64,000 nucleotides of DNA. Source: Flavobacterium sp. (GTDB lineage: Bacteria > Bacteroidota > Bacteroidia > Flavobacteriales > Flavobacteriaceae). This document shows positions 1-9,653 of the stretch, piece by piece. The stretch lies in NCBI GenBank assembly GCA_014378065.1, contig JACMOK010000071.1, forward strand, positions 49,099-113,098. The letters are read 5' to 3'. Both the position numbers and the translations under genes were made by a program. Under the pieces are notes generated by a model. That model did not search any database, was not told where the DNA came from, and saw only the letters and a list, made by a program, of their open reading frames with translations. Position 1 is the stretch's first letter; each line of letters starts with the position of its first letter.

Positions 1-570
1 GGCAATGCCATCGCCTTTAGTCCAAATGCTTATGGGTTCAATCTTGACCACCTTATTGTTGTGAAATACGCTCAATTTTCGGGAGTTAGTGATGATGTTG
101 TAAGTGTTTATATTGATCCTGCGTATATTACCGGAGAACCCAATTTTCCTACATTCAGTACGAATGTTGGTATGGATCAGAGCGGCAGTCTTGATCGATT
201 GTCATTCCGGCAAAATTGGACCAATGGAATGCCAACCGGCCGTGCGGGCTTAACTAGTGTAGCAACAACTTGGAATGCATTATCGTTTTTACCTTTGGCT
301 ACAACGAACTTTGATGCAAGCCACCAATTTTTGATTGGCACCGAAAATGCTAAAGAAGGAATACTTAGCCTGGCATCCGATTTTATAAAAGGAAATGTTA
401 TTTTAAAAATATACGCAACAAATGGAACCCTGTTGCACAAAGCAAATATAGCAATCACAAAGAATTTTAACGATTTCGAGATTACCCCGCTTCGCCACGC
501 TGGTTTTTATATCATTGAACTTAGCGACGACAGCAATAACAGATACACTCAAAAAATAATAGTAAAGTAA
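1..570 (+). CDS. T9SS type A sorting domain-containing protein, C-terminal part (5' end outside window)
   Basis: Frame is open from base 1. C-terminus ...GNVILKIYATNGTLLHKANI...HAGFYIIELSDDSNNRYTQKIIVK is a typical Por secretion tail. Confidence 0.8.
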   Translation, partial: GNAIAFSPNAYGFNLDHLIVVKYAQFSGVSDDVVSVYIDPAYITGEPNFPTFSTNVGMDQSGSLDRLSFRQNWTNGMPTGRAGLTSVATTWNALSFLPLATTNFDASHQFLIGTENAKEGILSLASDFIKGNVILKIYATNGTLLHKANIAITKNFNDFEITPLRHAGFYIIELSDDSNNRYTQKIIVK

Positions 571-590
571 CCGTCAAACATTTTTTGTAA

Positions 591-619
591 AATCCGTTGT
601 AAAAAACGGATTTTTTTTG
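591..619 (+). terminator. Rho-independent terminator
   Basis: aatccgt-tgtaaaaa-acggatt followed by a T run. Confidence 0.65.
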
Positions 620-795
620 CCTTAAAATCAACCAATGCGAACAGCTATCCATTTGGTCTGTTATAAATACTACAATCTAATCTTGAAATTTCATAAGATT
701 ATTCCCATTAATCAGGCTAGTTTTGCCGAAATCATGCTGCAATCACACGAAGTCTTTACGGTAATGATATTAAAAAAATTAAAAATCGTTACACT

Positions 796-1350
796 ATGAA
801 AATTACCAAGAAAATGAAAATGCTTTTTATCATCGCAGTCGCTTTGGGTTTCGCCGGAAACGCGCTTGCTCAAAACAAAAAAGCCACCAATTACGATCAA
901 GGATTTCGATTGGGATTTGGCCTAAGTGGCGGATATGTTTTCGACGATCCGTATGATTTTGCTTTAGGTGCAGATGCTAGAATCCAATACGATCTCTCCA
1001 AAAGGTATTCATTTACACTTACCACAGGATTCACCAATATGTTTGTAACCGGCAAAAAAAATGACCTCGGATTTATACCCGTGAAAGCAGGTTTTAAAGG
1101 TTTCTTCTGGGAAGATCAGTTTTATGCCATGGGTGAAGCCGGTGCCGGTTTTGCCATAACCAATGGTTACGATCAAACGTCTTTGATTTTGGCCCCAAGC
1201 ATTGGGTACGCCAATAAATACTTCGATGTCAGTTTGCGGTACGAGTATTATTCCGATTTTCCTGTAGTCAAAACCAATGGCCTTAACACCGTCTACGGCG
1301 AAGGCACTGGTCAATTGGCTATCCGACTGGCCTATGGTTTTAAATTGTAA
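796..1350 (+). CDS. Outer membrane beta-barrel protein (porin family-like)
   Basis: Signal peptide MKMLFIIAVALGFAGNALAQ, alternating aromatic beta strands, C-terminal LAYGFKL. Confidence 0.75.
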   Translation: MKITKKMKMLFIIAVALGFAGNALAQNKKATNYDQGFRLGFGLSGGYVFDDPYDFALGADARIQYDLSKRYSFTLTTGFTNMFVTGKKNDLGFIPVKAGFKGFFWEDQFYAMGEAGAGFAITNGYDQTSLILAPSIGYANKYFDVSLRYEYYSDFPVVKTNGLNTVYGEGTGQLAIRLAYGFKL

Positions 1351-1353
1351 AAT

Positions 1354-1385
1354 AAAAAAAGGCTCTGCATTGCAGAGCCTTTTTT
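1354..1385. terminator. Bidirectional terminator between convergent genes
   Basis: aaaaaaaggctctgca-ttgcagagccttttt perfect palindrome with A/T flanks. Confidence 0.85.
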
Positions 1386-2262
1386 ATTCTTCCCTAAGTT
1401 GGTTTTTGTAACTTTCAATATTATTTCTGACCGCCTCATCAAGCAACGGTTCTTGAATATCGGTATATTTTTGCATGACTTCCCAAATAATTTTACCTAC
1501 AATATAACGGGCCATCTCTTTATCATCAGCCGGAATCACATACCAGGGCGCATATTTCTTTGAAGTAGCGTTAATTGCTTCTTCATAATATTTCATGTAA
1601 TCTTCCCAATGATCGCGCTCTTTTAAATCGCCTACCGAAAATTTCCAATTGTGCTTCGCCTCTTCTAAACGCCGCAACAACCGCTGCCTTTGCTCCTCTT
1701 TGCTCAGATGCAAAAAGAACTTCAATACGATAGTTCCGTTTTGGGAAAGGTGTTTTTCAAAATGATTGATTTGCGCCATTCGGTTTTCCCAGAATTGAGC
1801 AGTAATGTCTTCTACTTTTTCAATTCCTGGCAGGTTTTCATTTAAAATATATTCCGGATGCACCCGAGTCACCAACACATTCTCATAATGCGTGCGGTTA
1901 AAAACCGTAAACTTACCTTTTTCGGGCAAGGCGAGATAATGCCGCCACAGAAAATCGTGTTCTAACTCTGAAGAATTAGGCGTTTTAAAACTAAGCACCT
2001 CCACGCCTCTTGGGTTAAATTCCTTAAACACTTCCCGAATCAAACTGTCCTTTCCTGAAGTATCCATCCCCTGCAAACAAATCAGCACACTGTAGCGATT
2101 GTGCGCATACATGACATCCTGTAACGCGCTGAGTTTGTCGCGAACGGCGTCGAGTTTGTCTTCCTTTTCGGCATCATCGGCTCCGTTTTGTAGCAAGGTA
2201 GCAACTTTGGATAGGGTAATTTTTTTTACCACTTTAAATTCATCGGGATCAATTGACTTCAT
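1384..2262 (-). CDS. PPK2 family polyphosphate kinase/phosphotransferase
   Basis: Walker A QGMDTSGKDSLIR, NRTHYENVLVTRVHP, lid motif RLLRRLEEAKHNWKFSVGDLKERDHWEDY. Confidence 0.92.
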   Translation of the reverse strand: MKSIDPDEFKVVKKITLSKVATLLQNGADDAEKEDKLDAVRDKLSALQDVMYAHNRYSVLICLQGMDTSGKDSLIREVFKEFNPRGVEVLSFKTPNSSELEHDFLWRHYLALPEKGKFTVFNRTHYENVLVTRVHPEYILNENLPGIEKVEDITAQFWENRMAQINHFEKHLSQNGTIVLKFFLHLSKEEQRQRLLRRLEEAKHNWKFSVGDLKERDHWEDYMKYYEEAINATSKKYAPWYVIPADDKEMARYIVGKIIWEVMQKYTDIQEPLLDEAVRNNIESYKNQLREE

Positions 2263-2434
2263 GTAAATTCATTTATATTTATAGTTTCAAATTTAAGAAA
2301 TATTTGAAGCCAATTCCAGCTATCCATTACAATTTTTTTTGCTCCTCGCCAATTTATATTTTTAAAACTTAGACAACGCAAAAAAAGATTTTCTTTGCTA
2401 TCTGGGCTAGGGAAACCAGTAAAATTCAACACTT

Positions 2435-3268
2435 ATGCATGCTTTTCAACTTGAATTGTTATTTCAAATTATAGGGATCGGCTCCGCTTCAGGATTACTA
2501 TACCATGAACCTTCCTTGTACTTGATTTCAGACAACGGAGCCTATCTTTACCAGTTCCAAACCCAAACGAAAGCGCTGGAAAAAACACTGCTTTTCGATA
2601 ATCCGGTTGTGGAGAACATTCCCAAAAAAATAAAACCCGATTTCGAATCCATCACCCATTTTGAAGATGACTATTTTATTTTTGGCTCCGGTTCAACGCC
2701 AAACCGAAATAAGATGTTTCAATACCATTCAAAAAACAAAACCATAAAAACCATAGACCTGACCAATCTCTATCTGTTGATGCAAAGTTTTGGCAATATC
2801 AAGCCAGAGGATTTTAATATTGAAGGCGTTGTTTTTACGGGCGAAATTTGGTATTTTTTGCAACGTGGCAACGCAGGAACAGGCAAAAATGGCATTTTCA
2901 CAGTGCAAGGTAGCAACCTCGAAAATGATTTCACGATTTTATACAATTCCTACAGACTTCCAAAGATAAAAGGCATTCAAAGTAGTTTTACCGATGCAGT
3001 TTTGATAAATGACACACTCTATTTTTTGAGCACCGCCGAAAATACCAAATCGACTTTTGACGATGGTGTTGTGCTCGGAAGTTTTGTAGGGCTTCTCAAT
3101 ACAAAGACGATGAAAATCGACTTTACCCAACAAATTAGCAGCCAACATAAGTTTGAAGGTATTTCGCTGTACCAAAGTACCGCCTCGACCATAGAATTTT
3201 TACTTTGTGACGACGACGATTCGGACAGATTACAAACAAATATATATAAGTTGGTGTTAAACAAATAA
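2435..3268 (+). CDS. DUF6929-like beta-propeller family protein
   Basis: 277-aa ORF; repeated SGLLYHEPSLYLISDNGAYLYQF / FEGISLY strands; family name recalled, not searched. Confidence 0.6.
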   Translation: MHAFQLELLFQIIGIGSASGLLYHEPSLYLISDNGAYLYQFQTQTKALEKTLLFDNPVVENIPKKIKPDFESITHFEDDYFIFGSGSTPNRNKMFQYHSKNKTIKTIDLTNLYLLMQSFGNIKPEDFNIEGVVFTGEIWYFLQRGNAGTGKNGIFTVQGSNLENDFTILYNSYRLPKIKGIQSSFTDAVLINDTLYFLSTAENTKSTFDDGVVLGSFVGLLNTKTMKIDFTQQISSQHKFEGISLYQSTASTIEFLLCDDDDSDRLQTNIYKLVLNK

Positions 3269-3287
3269 TTTTTAAAAAAATTGAAGG

Positions 3288-4922
3288 CTACTTCTCAATT
3301 TCTCTCAAATTTTCCATTTTCTTGTGCGCTAAAAATGCTGCGATGTCTTCAAAATGTTCTTTTACACGTTTGTTTCCGAATTCAAAAACTTTGGTCGCAA
3401 GACCATCGAGAAAATCCCGATCGTGGGATACCAAGATTAAAGTGCCCTCAAAATCGCGAAGTGCTTCTTTGATAATATCTTTGGTTTTCATATCCAAATG
3501 ATTTGATGGCTCGTCAAGAATCAACAAATTAACCGGTTCTAACAACAATTTAATCATGGCCAGTCGCGTTTTCTCGCCACCCGACAACACCTTTACCTTT
3601 TTGGTTACATCATCGCCATGAAACATAAAGGCACCTAAGATATCCTTTATTTTCGTGCGTACGTCGCCCACCGCAATGTCATCGATAGTTTCAAAAATGG
3701 TCGCGTTTTCATCCAATAAGGCCGCCTGATTTTGGGCGAAATAACCTATTTTGGCATTGTGCCCGATCTCTAAAGTACCTCCGTTAAGATCGATTTCTTT
3801 CATGATTGCTTTAATCATGGTCGATTTGCCTTCGCCATTCTTTCCGACAAAAGCCACTTTCTCGCCGCGCTCGATGACAATATTGGCGTCCTTAAAAACC
3901 ACATGATCGCCATAAGATTTCGACAAATCTTTTACAATCACTGGATATTGACCTGATCGTACCGCCGGCGGAAACTTTAGTCGCAACGCAGAAGTATCAA
4001 TCTCGTCAATGGCTACAGGCACCAACTTTTCGAGCATTTTTACGCGCGACTGCACCTGCAATGTTTTAGAATAGGTGCCTTTAAAACGATCAATGAATTC
4101 CATATTGTCTGCAATCATTCGTTGCTGTTCGTCATACGCTTTCTGTTGGTGTACGCGACGGTCTTTGCGCAATTCGAGATAATGCGAATACTTGGCTTTG
4201 TAATCGTAAATCCTACCCATCGTAACTTCAATCGTTCGGTTGGTTATATTGTCTACAAATGCCTTGTCATGCGAAATCACCACAACTGCTTTGGCCGAAT
4301 TGATTAAGAAGTCTTCAAGCCATTGGATGCTTTCAATATCCATGTGATTGGTCGGCTCATCGAGTAAAATCAAGTCTGGTTTTTGGAGTAAGATTTTCGC
4401 CAATTCGATGCGCATGCGCCAGCCTCCCGAGAATTCTGCGGTTTGTCGGGCGAAGTCTTCGCGAAGAAAACCAAGTCCCAGTAAGATCTTCTCGATTTCT
4501 GCTTCGTAATTGATTTCTTCAATGGCATAGAACTTTTCGCTAAGGTCAGAAACCCTTTCGATAAGCTTCATGTAGGCATCAGTTTCATAATCTGTCCGTA
4601 TGGTCAATTGCTCATTGATGTCGTCGATTTCTGCCTTCATACTAAAAATTTCACGAAAGGCTTTCGAAGTTTCCTCCATGACCGTCACGCCATCGGTAGT
4701 CAGCAAATGTTGCGGCAGATAGGCGATGACGGCATCTTTTGGTGCAGAAATATTTCCGGAAGTAGGTTTGCTTTGACCCGCAATAATTTTTAGGAGCGTT
4801 GATTTTCCGGCACCGTTCTTACCCATCAAGGCAATTTTATCATTTTCGTTGATGGAAAATGAAACGTCACTAAACAAATTGGTTCCGCCAAATTGCACGG
4901 AAATATCATTAACTGTAATCAT
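3288..4922 (-). CDS. ABC-F family ATP-binding cassette protein
   Basis: Two ABC domains (GKNGAGKST, FSGGWRMR, LLDEPTNHMD; GKNGEGKST, LSGGEKTR, ILDEPSNHLD), no TM segments. Confidence 0.95.
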   Translation of the reverse strand: MITVNDISVQFGGTNLFSDVSFSINENDKIALMGKNGAGKSTLLKIIAGQSKPTSGNISAPKDAVIAYLPQHLLTTDGVTVMEETSKAFREIFSMKAEIDDINEQLTIRTDYETDAYMKLIERVSDLSEKFYAIEEINYEAEIEKILLGLGFLREDFARQTAEFSGGWRMRIELAKILLQKPDLILLDEPTNHMDIESIQWLEDFLINSAKAVVVISHDKAFVDNITNRTIEVTMGRIYDYKAKYSHYLELRKDRRVHQQKAYDEQQRMIADNMEFIDRFKGTYSKTLQVQSRVKMLEKLVPVAIDEIDTSALRLKFPPAVRSGQYPVIVKDLSKSYGDHVVFKDANIVIERGEKVAFVGKNGEGKSTMIKAIMKEIDLNGGTLEIGHNAKIGYFAQNQAALLDENATIFETIDDIAVGDVRTKIKDILGAFMFHGDDVTKKVKVLSGGEKTRLAMIKLLLEPVNLLILDEPSNHLDMKTKDIIKEALRDFEGTLILVSHDRDFLDGLATKVFEFGNKRVKEHFEDIAAFLAHKKMENLREIEK

Positions 4923-4969
4923 AAGAAATGGTAGGTTTTAAAATTATACAATCGTTTGAAAAACGATTT

Positions 4970-5188
4970 CTAGATGCTCATTCTGAATTCCTCGATTACG
5001 GGATTGGCTTTGGCAAAATCGGTTTCCTGAATAAAAACTTCGACTGCCAAATCCATATTGCCAAAACCGCCCAATCGCGCAGATTGTATGTTGTCTTTTA
5101 AAACGGTGGCAACGCCTATGTCTTCAATTTTTTGTTGTAAGGCTTTTGCTAAAATGTCACTTCCTGAAAATACTTTCATTAATCCCAT
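4970..5188 (-). CDS. DUF2007 domain-containing protein
   Basis: 72 aa; VFSGSDILAKALQQKIEDIGVATVLKDN...LAVEVFIQETDFAKANPVIEEF. Confidence 0.75.
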   Translation of the reverse strand: MGLMKVFSGSDILAKALQQKIEDIGVATVLKDNIQSARLGGFGNMDLAVEVFIQETDFAKANPVIEEFRMSI

Positions 5189-5196
5189 AATGGTTT

Positions 5197-5862
5197 TTAG
5201 TTGTTAGTTGGGGTTGTTGGTTGTTCGTTGTCTAATTCTTCGTCTTGCTGTTCTTCCAATTCAAAAAAGACTGGCTCTAATAGCATTTTCTCTGCTAAAA
5301 TTTGTATTCTTTCGGTCAGTTGGTCTGCAAAAATAAGTCGCTGGGTTTTGGAAATGCTGTTGGAGATGCGCATGATTTTTGTTTCGTGACGCAATTTTAA
5401 AATCGGATCTGCGTCGTCAAGGACCAGCATTTTCAATCGGTTTACGTTGTAGCCCGCGGTTGTAAACATCTCGTTGAGTTTGTTTGGTGTCCCGATTAGC
5501 ACATCAATTCCTGTGGAAATATAATTTTTATCGTATTCCATATCGCCTTTGTCATGCACGCCGTACACCCTTAAATTGGTATAGTTGCCCAGCTTTTCAA
5601 ATAGTGTTTCCATTTCCAAAACTTTCGCTTTGTCTTCGACTATAATTAATGCCCGTGGCGATTCTTCGCCTTCGCAAACCAATTGCTGAATTACGTTTAA
5701 TACGATGGTGGTTGATTTTCCACTTTTCGCCGGCGCGATAATAATGCAGTCGGCGCCGCTTTTTAAGGTTGAAAAAGTTTCCTGTTGCAAGTCATTGGCT
5801 TGGTCCAAACCATTTTCAATGAGCGCTTGCTGGAGCTTTTCGTTTATTTTTTTTAGTTTCAT
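5197..5862 (-). CDS. DEAD/DEAH box helicase domain protein (short)
   Basis: PAKSGKSTT (motif I-like), VLDDADPILKLRHE (DDAD in place of DEAD). Start taken as MKLKKINEKLQQAL rather than the longer ORF start, to limit overlap with the upstream gene. Confidence 0.75.
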   Translation of the reverse strand: MKLKKINEKLQQALIENGLDQANDLQQETFSTLKSGADCIIIAPAKSGKSTTIVLNVIQQLVCEGEESPRALIIVEDKAKVLEMETLFEKLGNYTNLRVYGVHDKGDMEYDKNYISTGIDVLIGTPNKLNEMFTTAGYNVNRLKMLVLDDADPILKLRHETKIMRISNSISKTQRLIFADQLTERIQILAEKMLLEPVFFELEEQQDEELDNEQPTTPTNN

Positions 5863-5905
5863 ATTCTTTTTTAATTTGCAGATTTTAATATCTAACTTAT
5901 TTGCT

Positions 5906-7069
5906 TCATTTTGTAGCAAACATTTTTACATCGTTTTCTGAAATTTCGTTGCCACCTAAAATGATCAGCCGTTCTACCACATTTCGCAGTTCGCGAATGT
6001 TTCCGGTCCAATCGTAGGCTTGGAGCAAAGTAATTGCGGCTACCGAAAATAATTTTGGTGTCGTGCCCTGTTCAGAGGCGATTTTTTCGGTAAAATAGGC
6101 AATCAACACTGGAATATCTTCGCGCCTGTCATTTAAAGCCGGCACTTTAATAAGAATTACGGCCAAGCGGTGGTATAAATCTTCTCGAAAACGGCCTTCT
6201 GCAATTTCGACTTTTAAATTTTTATTAGTCGCTGCTATCACGCGTACGTTGATTTTAATGTCTTTTTCGGCGCCCACTCTGGTAATCATATTTTCTTGTA
6301 AGGCGCGCAATACTTTGGCCTGTGCCGACAAACTCATGTCGCCAATTTCATCTAAAAAAATGGTTCCGCCATCCGCGGCTTCAAATTTTCCAGCCCGATC
6401 GCGCACTGCCGAAGTAAAGGCCCCTTTGACATGACCAAACAATTCACTCTCAATCAGCTCACTCGGAATGGCGGCGCAGTTGACTTCAATCAGCGGAAAG
6501 CCCGCGCGTTCACTTTTTTCATGCAATTGATGGGCAACTAACTCTTTTCCGGTGCCATTGGGTCCGGTGATTAAAACCCTGGCCTCGGTTGGTGCTACCT
6601 TTTCGACCATTATTTTGATCTGGTTGATGGCTTCGCTTTCGCCAATCATTTCATAGTTTTTGCTGACTTTTTTCTTGAGGATTTTGTTTTCTACCACAAG
6701 TTGCTTTTTGTCTAACGCGTTGCGAACAGTATTGAGCAGCCGATTTAAATCGGGTGGTTTGGAGATGTAATCAAACGCACCGAGTCGCATGGTGTTGATG
6801 GCTGTTTCCATATCACCATGACCAGAAATCATGACCATGGGGATTTCGGGTTTGATTTTTTTGACCGCCTCGAGCAGTTCTACGCCGTCCATTTTTGGCA
6901 TTTTGATGTCGCACAATACAAGATCGTAATCGTATTTTTTAATTTTTTCGAGTCCTTGCATGCCATCTTCGGCATCTTCGACGATGTAAGTTTCGCTTTC
7001 TTCGGAAAGTATTTTTGTGAGTACCCGGCGGATGGCCGCTTCGTCTTCGATAATGAGTATTCTTGACAT
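5906..7069 (-). CDS. Sigma-54-dependent two-component response regulator (NtrC family)
   Basis: REC domain (LVLCDIKMPKMDG), AAA+ GPNGTGKE, GAFTSA, FREDLYHRL, C-terminal NIRELRNVVERLIIL. Confidence 0.95.
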   Translation of the reverse strand: MSRILIIEDEAAIRRVLTKILSEESETYIVEDAEDGMQGLEKIKKYDYDLVLCDIKMPKMDGVELLEAVKKIKPEIPMVMISGHGDMETAINTMRLGAFDYISKPPDLNRLLNTVRNALDKKQLVVENKILKKKVSKNYEMIGESEAINQIKIMVEKVAPTEARVLITGPNGTGKELVAHQLHEKSERAGFPLIEVNCAAIPSELIESELFGHVKGAFTSAVRDRAGKFEAADGGTIFLDEIGDMSLSAQAKVLRALQENMITRVGAEKDIKINVRVIAATNKNLKVEIAEGRFREDLYHRLAVILIKVPALNDRREDIPVLIAYFTEKIASEQGTTPKLFSVAAITLLQAYDWTGNIRELRNVVERLIILGGNEISENDVKMFATK

Positions 7070-7083
7070 ATAGTGTATTTTTT

Positions 7084-7163
7084 TAGCCCCGATTGGAGAG
7101 GAAATCCTTTTGTTTTTTCTTTAAAAAATAAAAGATTGCAACGTAAAGCGGGAAATGGCTTCT
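7084..7163 (+). repeat. Dispersed intergenic hairpin repeat, copy 1
   Basis: tagccccgattggagaggaaatccttttgttttttctttaaaaaataaaagattgcaacgtaaagcgggaaatggcttct; aligned by eye to 26885-26965 and the reverse complement of 36751-36831. Confidence 0.88.
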
Positions 7164-7184
7164 GAAGAAACGCAGAAGATTACT

Positions 7185-8489
7185 TTAATATTTCAACCAT
7201 TTGTACAATTCGCGCCAGGTTGGTTTTTTGCCGTACATCAATATGCCGACGCGGTAAATTTTGGAGGCAAACCAGACCACAAAAAAGAAAGAACTGAACA
7301 ATATTGTGATTGACAGTAAGATTTGCCACCAAGGCACACCAAACGGAATTCGCATCAGCATGACGATCGGGGAAGTCAACGGAATCATCGAGAATACTGT
7401 GGCGATTGTGCCATGCGGATCGTTCATCACAGTAAAAAAACCGATGTAAACTCCAAGAATTAACGGCATTATTATCGGCAACAGAAATTGCTGAGAGTCG
7501 GTTTCGTTGTCTACTGCGGCACCAATGGCAGCATAAAACGAGCTGTAAAGAAAATAGCCTCCGACGAAATAGATGATAAAGCAAGCGAAGATGGAAGCGA
7601 TGGGCAGGTTCCACAATTCTTTAAGGTAGAGCTGCGCGGTTGAGGCCATTTCTTGCGAAGCAGACTCCATGGCATGTTGCGAGATGGCTGACGTAGGTCC
7701 GACCTGCACTCCAAAAAATGCCGAAGCGGCGGATAGTAATGAAAGTCCGATAATTGCCCAGATAAAAAACTGCAGTATACCGGCTAACGAAGTTCCGATG
7801 ATTTTTCCCATCATTAGTTGAAATGGTTTTACGGAGGAAATGATGATTTCGATAATGCGGTTGGTTTTTTCTTCGATGACGCTGCGCATCACCATATTTC
7901 CGTAGATGATGATGAACATCATGATCAGATAACCGAAAGCTCCTCCAATGGCAATCTTGATTTCGTTTAATCCTTTTAAGGTAGATTCGCCGGAAGCTTT
8001 GGCCACGCTAATATTGACTTTGGCTTCCGCATTTTTTATGGCAAGCGTGTCCAGGTGTGCGTTTTCTAAATTGATTTTAGTGATTTTCTTGGCTATAAGG
8101 TCTTCGATATCTCCAAGAAAACTAAGGCTAGGACTGTCATTGGATATGTATTTAATTTTGTTCTGCAACGTTTTATTATCAATAGCTTTAGGAATAAAAA
8201 GCAGGCCTTCATAACTATCTTTTGTAATACTGTCTCTAAGTATTTTCATTGGTACGGCAGACAAATTTAAGTAGCGGTATTGGTCAGAATTTTTGAATTC
8301 GTCAGCGAATATTCCGGTTTCATCGTGCACTGCGATGGTTTTTACATCGGCTTTCATTGAGCTTAAATAGCCTACAAAAACAGCAATTCCGACAAACAAC
8401 AACGGACTCAGAAAAGTCATGACGATAAAGGATTTATTGCGGACTTTGGCAATAAATTCTCGTTTAATGATAAGGGTTAGGATGCTCAT
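7185..8489 (-). CDS. ABC transporter permease (NatB/ABC-2 type)
   Basis: N-terminal TM, long extracytoplasmic segment, several C-terminal TM helices; adjacent to ATPase gene. Confidence 0.9.
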   Translation of the reverse strand: MSILTLIIKREFIAKVRNKSFIVMTFLSPLLFVGIAVFVGYLSSMKADVKTIAVHDETGIFADEFKNSDQYRYLNLSAVPMKILRDSITKDSYEGLLFIPKAIDNKTLQNKIKYISNDSPSLSFLGDIEDLIAKKITKINLENAHLDTLAIKNAEAKVNISVAKASGESTLKGLNEIKIAIGGAFGYLIMMFIIIYGNMVMRSVIEEKTNRIIEIIISSVKPFQLMMGKIIGTSLAGILQFFIWAIIGLSLLSAASAFFGVQVGPTSAISQHAMESASQEMASTAQLYLKELWNLPIASIFACFIIYFVGGYFLYSSFYAAIGAAVDNETDSQQFLLPIIMPLILGVYIGFFTVMNDPHGTIATVFSMIPLTSPIVMLMRIPFGVPWWQILLSITILFSSFFFVVWFASKIYRVGILMYGKKPTWRELYKWLKY

Positions 8490-8536
8490 TTTTATGTTTT
8501 AATAATTGGCGCTGTCGACTGAAGTTATAAATGCGA

Positions 8537-9460
8537 TTATTCTTCGGTGACGGTTTTAATAAAAATATCGTTCACACTAGGAATTTTTTCTAAAAAATGG
8601 GTGACTTGACCGCGTTGGGTTAACAAATGCAGCAGTTCGTTCGGCGTGGCATTGCCAAGTTGGATTTCAAGCTTCAATTCGTCGTTGAGCGACTTAAAAT
8701 GGGTTTGGCCTACGGTGAATTTTTGGGTGATATCGAACATAAGTCCTTCTACATTATCTGTTAAAATGCCAACTTCAAAGCTATTGGTGCGGTATTTCTT
8801 CTTGACTTCATCGAGTCGGCCTTCAATAAGTTTATTAGATTTGTGCAATAATGCAATGTGGTCGCAGAGTTCTTCCACGCTCTCCATACGATGGGTAGAA
8901 AATATGATCGTAGATCCTTGCTTTTGCAATTCTAAAATTTCGTCTTTAATTAGATTGGCATTGACTGGATCAAAACCGGAAAAGGGTTCGTCGAAAATTA
9001 GCAATTTCGGCTTGTGCAAGACACAGACCACAAATTGGATTTTTTGGGCCATGCCTTTGGAGAGTTCCTGAATTTTTTTATTCCACCAACCTTTGATTTC
9101 AAGTCGTTCAAACCAATATTCGAGTTGCTTTTGGGCCTCGGCTTTGGAGAGTCCCTTCATTTGTGCAAGGTAGAGGCATTGTTCGCCAACCTTCATCGAT
9201 TTGTACAAGCCTCTTTCTTCAGGCAAATAACCGATATACTGCACGTGTTTGGGTTGTAATTTTTCGCCGTCGAGAATAATTTCGCCACTGTCGGGGATGG
9301 TTATCTGATTGATGATTCGGATTAGAGAAGTTTTTCCAGCACCATTAGGACCGAGAAGCCCATAAATACTTCCTTTTGGGACGGTGAGTGAAACTTCGTT
9401 AAGCGCAATGAAATCGCCATATTTTTTGACTACTTTATTGACTTCAAGTATATTGCCCAT
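8537..9460 (-). CDS. ABC transporter ATP-binding protein (NatA-like, with DUF4162-like C-terminus)
   Basis: GPNGAGKTS, LSKGMAQKIQF, LLIFDEPFSGFDPVN. Confidence 0.93.
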   Translation of the reverse strand: MGNILEVNKVVKKYGDFIALNEVSLTVPKGSIYGLLGPNGAGKTSLIRIINQITIPDSGEIILDGEKLQPKHVQYIGYLPEERGLYKSMKVGEQCLYLAQMKGLSKAEAQKQLEYWFERLEIKGWWNKKIQELSKGMAQKIQFVVCVLHKPKLLIFDEPFSGFDPVNANLIKDEILELQKQGSTIIFSTHRMESVEELCDHIALLHKSNKLIEGRLDEVKKKYRTNSFEVGILTDNVEGLMFDITQKFTVGQTHFKSLNDELKLEIQLGNATPNELLHLLTQRGQVTHFLEKIPSVNDIFIKTVTEE

Positions 9461-9557
9461 GCGTTTATTTTAATTAACTGGCCCGTTAGACCCCTTTGGT
9501 TTTGGGTTTGTAAAAGTACATAATTAGACCCTATTCCGTTTCACATGTTACAAAAAA

Positions 9558-9592
9558 AACCCACCCTTATTTGCACAAGGATGGGAAAAATT
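9558..9592. terminator. Putative terminator hairpin
   Basis: cccaccctt...aaggatggg with one mismatch and flanking A runs. Confidence 0.5.
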
Positions 9593-9653
9593 GCTATGAA
9601 AAAGAAATTACTAGTTTCCTAGTAACACTTCAAATGTAAATATATTTTTTGAT

